Positions 6,858 to 8,844 of a stretch of DNA of 8,844 nt are shown piece by piece. The notes beneath the pieces were generated by a model. It saw only the letters and a list, made by a program, of their open reading frames with translations. It was not told the DNA's origin and did no database searches. This DNA is from Bacillota bacterium. Lineage in GTDB: Bacteria > Bacillota_A > Clostridia > Lachnospirales > WQUN01. Location of the stretch: NCBI GenBank assembly GCA_009786175.1, contig WQTQ01000122.1:1-8844 (forward strand), given 5' to 3'. The position numbers were made by a program, and so were the translations under genes. The first letter of the stretch is position 1, and each line of letters opens with the position of its first letter.

Positions 6858-6887
6858 GGCACATTTTCACACCTTTGGGAATATAAT
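6858..6887 (+). promoter_or_regulatory. Putative promoter of the DUF2935 gene (perfect -10, weak -35)
   Basis: TATAAT (6882-6887) is a perfect -10 hexamer, 26 bases before the ATG at 6914. The only -35 at usable spacing is GGCACA (6858-6863, three of six, 18-base spacer). The strong GGAGGTG ribosome binding site (6900-6906) follows in the leader. The gene could be expressed from this promoter as well as by read-through from the DUF3795 gene. Confidence 0.4.
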
Positions 6888-6913
6888 ATACAAAGCCCCG
6901 GAGGTGTATACAT

Positions 6914-7636
6914 ATGGACAATAACGATTTGCTGTTTTGGACGTACATTTTGGCCGAACACGCGATGTTTCAGGCCAACGCGTTCTCTTACAAGGAAGAA
7001 AAATATATTGCGGAAGCGGAAAAATTTCACAATACTTTTTCCATTTACAACCAGGCCATATCCGCTAACCGCAGCATAGACCTGCACGCCCTAGAAAATG
7101 ACACAGTAAGCTTCATCAGTTTCAAGAAAAAAATAATTGCCGATTTACTGCAACACAGCGTTCTTATTAATTTTTCCCCAAGTTTTATCAACCACATGGT
7201 TAATGAAGCCGACGAATTTCTAAGCATACTTCGCTTTGGCACCTGCCCAGCCAAAACAGAAAACCCAACCCTATACATCAAAACTTGGCTTGCAGATGCT
7301 TCCGGCCATGCTTCTACCCTATCTGCGTTTTTAGATTTAGTGGAAACACCAACAATCCGGCGGGCGCAATCCTTTGAAAATATCTTTGACAATCTGGGCA
7401 AAAAAGCGTCTGAAATGAGCATGATTGGCGAAAACACGCAGGTGAACTTAAATGTGGAACTTCTAAAAGAAGAAGTTACCGAAACTTTAAACGATTTTAT
7501 CCAGTTTTGTATAACCACGGGGCAACTGTTGGACAAGAAACAAATAATGGCCGCAGGGGCTCTTTCTTCGGAAATCACCAACCATTTTGTAAATGAGCAT
7601 CATTATTTTTTGCATAAAATTCAGACGTGTGTGTAG
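6914..7636 (+). CDS. DUF2935 family protein, tandem ferritin-like helical bundle
   Basis: This encodes 240 residues with a strong GGAGGTG site and ATG 6914. The chain is almost all helical and shows an internal duplication. The first half has FWTYILAEHAMF (W9, E15, H16) and NHMVNEADEFL (H94, E98). The second half has KTWLADASGHASTL (W125, H132) and NHFVNEHHYFL (H224, E228). Paired His and Glu residues on helices at matching places are typical of the DUF2935 family, whose fold is a pair of four-helix bundles that could hold a di-metal site. The Glu of the first E-H pair is absent from the second half, so the sites may differ. There is no signal peptide or membrane segment. The function is unknown. 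I infer a metal-binding role from the His and Glu pattern. The coding frame ends 10 bases before the palindrome shared with the converging - strand gene. Confidence 0.83.
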   Translation: MDNNDLLFWTYILAEHAMFQANAFSYKEEKYIAEAEKFHNTFSIYNQAISANRSIDLHALENDTVSFISFKKKIIADLLQHSVLINFSPSFINHMVNEADEFLSILRFGTCPAKTENPTLYIKTWLADASGHASTLSAFLDLVETPTIRRAQSFENIFDNLGKKASEMSMIGENTQVNLNVELLKEEVTETLNDFIQFCITTGQLLDKKQIMAAGALSSEITNHFVNEHHYFLHKIQTCV

Positions 7637-7639
7637 GGC

Positions 7640-7668
7640 AAAAAAATACCCCCTGATATCAGGGGGTA
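7640..7668 (-). terminator. Palindromic Rho-independent terminator of the surface-protein gene (repeat copy 2)
   Basis: The same 22-bp palindrome as at 2163-2184 occupies 7647-7668. Read on the - strand it is followed by seven T residues (the A run at 7640-7646), which makes a strong intrinsic terminator 15 bases after the stop of the - strand gene. On the + strand no T run follows, so it would halt the converging DUF2935 transcript only weakly. Confidence 0.88.
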
Positions 7669-7683
7669 TGCAGACCTTATGCT

Positions 7684-8844
7684 TTACTGTACTTCAATCA
7701 CAAAATTGTAGCTGTCAATAACAAACGGTATGCCCCACTGCCCTGCGGCACGGGCTGCAACGGCAAAACCGTCGCGTCCAAGGTGGGCGTCTGGTGCTGC
7801 GGCTACTGTTATAGTGGCTTGGTTGTCTACAATGTAGAACCTTGGGCCGCCTACAATGGACAGGCCGGGCCGCCATGATACATTTAGGTCTACCCATGCG
7901 CCCTCCGGCATTCCTTGGGTTGTTACAACAAGCTCCACTGTGCCGCCGGGTACTACTGTTGCCGGGTTTGGTGTAACGCTTAGGATTTGCGGTGTTACAG
8001 GGGCAGCTTCGGCAAATAGCGCGGTGAAGGTTACGTTGTCACGTACTACGAAGCCTGCCGGGTTGGCCGGGTACCACTCCACAAACTCGTAGCCATCGTC
8101 TGCAACCGGCGTAGGCACCCTGTCTGCCCAGAATGTGAAGCCGTCGCGGATGCGTACCGTTAGGCCATGCCCGGCTGCCGGTACCAATGTGCCGCCGTTT
8201 GCTGCTTCAAATGTTACATAATGGAACAGCGGGTTAAACCTTGCGGTAAACGTCAAATCTTCGGTTACGGCACCGTGTTCTGCCGGGTTGGCCGGGTACC
8301 AGCCCGCAAAGTAGAAGCCCGTGCGCGCAACTACATTTGGTATTGCGTCGGCAGGAATTTGTCCGCCGTCTGGCACTTCTACGGTTGTTGTCACAGTTGC
8401 ATAAATACCGACGGCACCGGCTTCCACAACAATTGTCACTGTGCGGTAATCCGCTGTATGGCCGTAGTTTGCGTTAACAAGCAGCACATCTACGGTTTGA
8501 CCGTATACAGTAATGGACAAGTTAATATACTGCCAATTGCCGTCTTTATCTACATCCAACAAATTAAAGTAGTCTTTCCAGCCTTGGTCGTCTACCCAAA
8601 CTCTGCCAACGCGTACATAATCCATTGCACATTGCCCGTTTTGGTCCAGGGCTGTAATTGTGTCTCCGGCGTCTAAATAGAATGGAGAGTTAATTCCATC
8701 CAACTGAGTCCATAGGCGGATTATGCCACTGGCTGCCAGGCTCGCATTTGGTCTTGACGGACTTCCGCCGTAGCCGTTGTTGAAGATGTCGAAGGCGGGG
8801 ACAGGGGGCCGGCTTTCCTTCGGTTCTACAGTAATGCGCATTCC
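7684..8844 (-). CDS. C-terminal part of a large secreted protein with InlB-B (Listeria-Bacteroides) repeats, 5' partial
   Basis: The frame is open to the right edge, and the last 386 codons before TAA (7684-7686) are visible. An ATG at 8841-8839 is present, but there is no room to see a ribosome binding site, and the first residues do not look like a signal peptide. A start beyond the window is therefore far more likely. Counting from that Met, residues 1-130 form a beta-rich region of unknown type with DKDGNWQYINLSITVYG. Residues about 135-202 and 207-276 are two InlB-B / Flg_new repeats, each with the hallmark WYPANPA and a strand ending in TFTARF or TFTALF. Residues 285-385 look like an Ig-like domain (SVTPNPATVVPGGTVELVV). 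No LPXTG, SLH or membrane anchor is seen at the C-terminus, so it is probably secreted. Its composition looks richer in G and C than that of the + strand genes. The role may be adhesion or cell-surface binding, by family analogy. Confidence 0.78.
   Translation of the reverse strand, partial: GMRITVEPKESRPPVPAFDIFNNGYGGSPSRPNASLAASGIIRLWTQLDGINSPFYLDAGDTITALDQNGQCAMDYVRVGRVWVDDQGWKDYFNLLDVDKDGNWQYINLSITVYGQTVDVLLVNANYGHTADYRTVTIVVEAGAVGIYATVTTTVEVPDGGQIPADAIPNVVARTGFYFAGWYPANPAEHGAVTEDLTFTARFNPLFHYVTFEAANGGTLVPAAGHGLTVRIRDGFTFWADRVPTPVADDGYEFVEWYPANPAGFVVRDNVTFTALFAEAAPVTPQILSVTPNPATVVPGGTVELVVTTQGMPEGAWVDLNVSWRPGLSIVGGPRFYIVDNQATITVAAAPDAHLGRDGFAVAARAAGQWGIPFVIDSYNFVIEVQ
8014..8439 (-). repeat. 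Two tandem InlB-B repeat units inside the surface-protein gene
   Basis: Unit one covers 8236-8439 and unit two 8014-8223. The core WYPANPA is encoded by the same 21 bases in both (8281-8301 and 8056-8076), spaced 225 bases or 75 codons apart. The flanking codons have diverged, which points to an old duplication kept in frame, with the core held by selection or gene conversion. Confidence 0.75.

Noticed and set aside
7045..7581. 178-codon open frame on the - strand
   Set aside because: It lies entirely within the DUF2935 gene, which has a strong ribosome binding site and a coherent helical duplication.
8167..8676. 169-codon open frame on the + strand
   Set aside because: It is antisense to the InlB-B repeat gene, whose domains are clear, and its Cys/Val/Tyr-rich translation looks like a shadow.

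Overview
The window reads as a chromosomal stretch from a Gram-positive, probably anaerobic Bacillota of the class Clostridia. This rests on recalled protein-family resemblance, not a search. The signs are strong AGGAGG-type ribosome binding sites, moderate G+C, WYL/YafY and AraC regulators, small DUF3795 and DUF2935 proteins, and a large secreted protein with InlB-B (Listeria-Bacteroides) repeats. I see no tRNA, rRNA, CRISPR array, transposase or phage gene.

Layout on the + strand. (1) 1-117 is the C-terminal tail of a small helix-turn-helix protein, closed by a strong terminator at 129-162. (2) Two two-domain GNAT acetyltransferases follow (183-1076 and 1251-2147). Each has a hairpin followed by a T-rich run just upstream of its ribosome binding site. 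The second ends at a perfect palindromic terminator (2163-2188), and its C-terminal domain looks cut short. (3) A small exported protein of unknown function (2262-2903) overlaps the start of a WYL-domain regulator (2860-3777) by 44 bases. (4) After a plausible promoter (3804-3832) come an AraC-type regulator with a large C39/BtrH-like C-terminal region (3858-5315) and, 21 bases later, a two-part protein with a four-cysteine cluster (5337-6410). (5) Two small genes follow: a cysteine-rich DUF3795 protein (6476-6853) and a DUF2935 ferritin-like helical protein (6914-7636). A perfect -10 hexamer precedes each.

On the - strand, 7684-8844 is the C-terminal part of a large secreted repeat protein whose 5' end lies outside the window. 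It converges on the + strand genes. Its terminator is a second copy of the palindrome found after the second GNAT gene, identical over 26 bases.

How the genes may work together. The WYL regulator, the AraC/C39-like regulator, the Cys-cluster protein and the DUF3795 and DUF2935 genes lie head to tail. They could form one ligand- or stress-responsive group, with the last two proteins binding metal or a redox cofactor. That is inference from adjacency and from visible Cys, His and Glu patterns. Nothing here is clearly a new defence or mobile system. The most unusual signals are the duplicated terminator palindrome, the 10-bp inverted repeat spanning the DUF3795 promoter and start, and the five-gene cluster itself.
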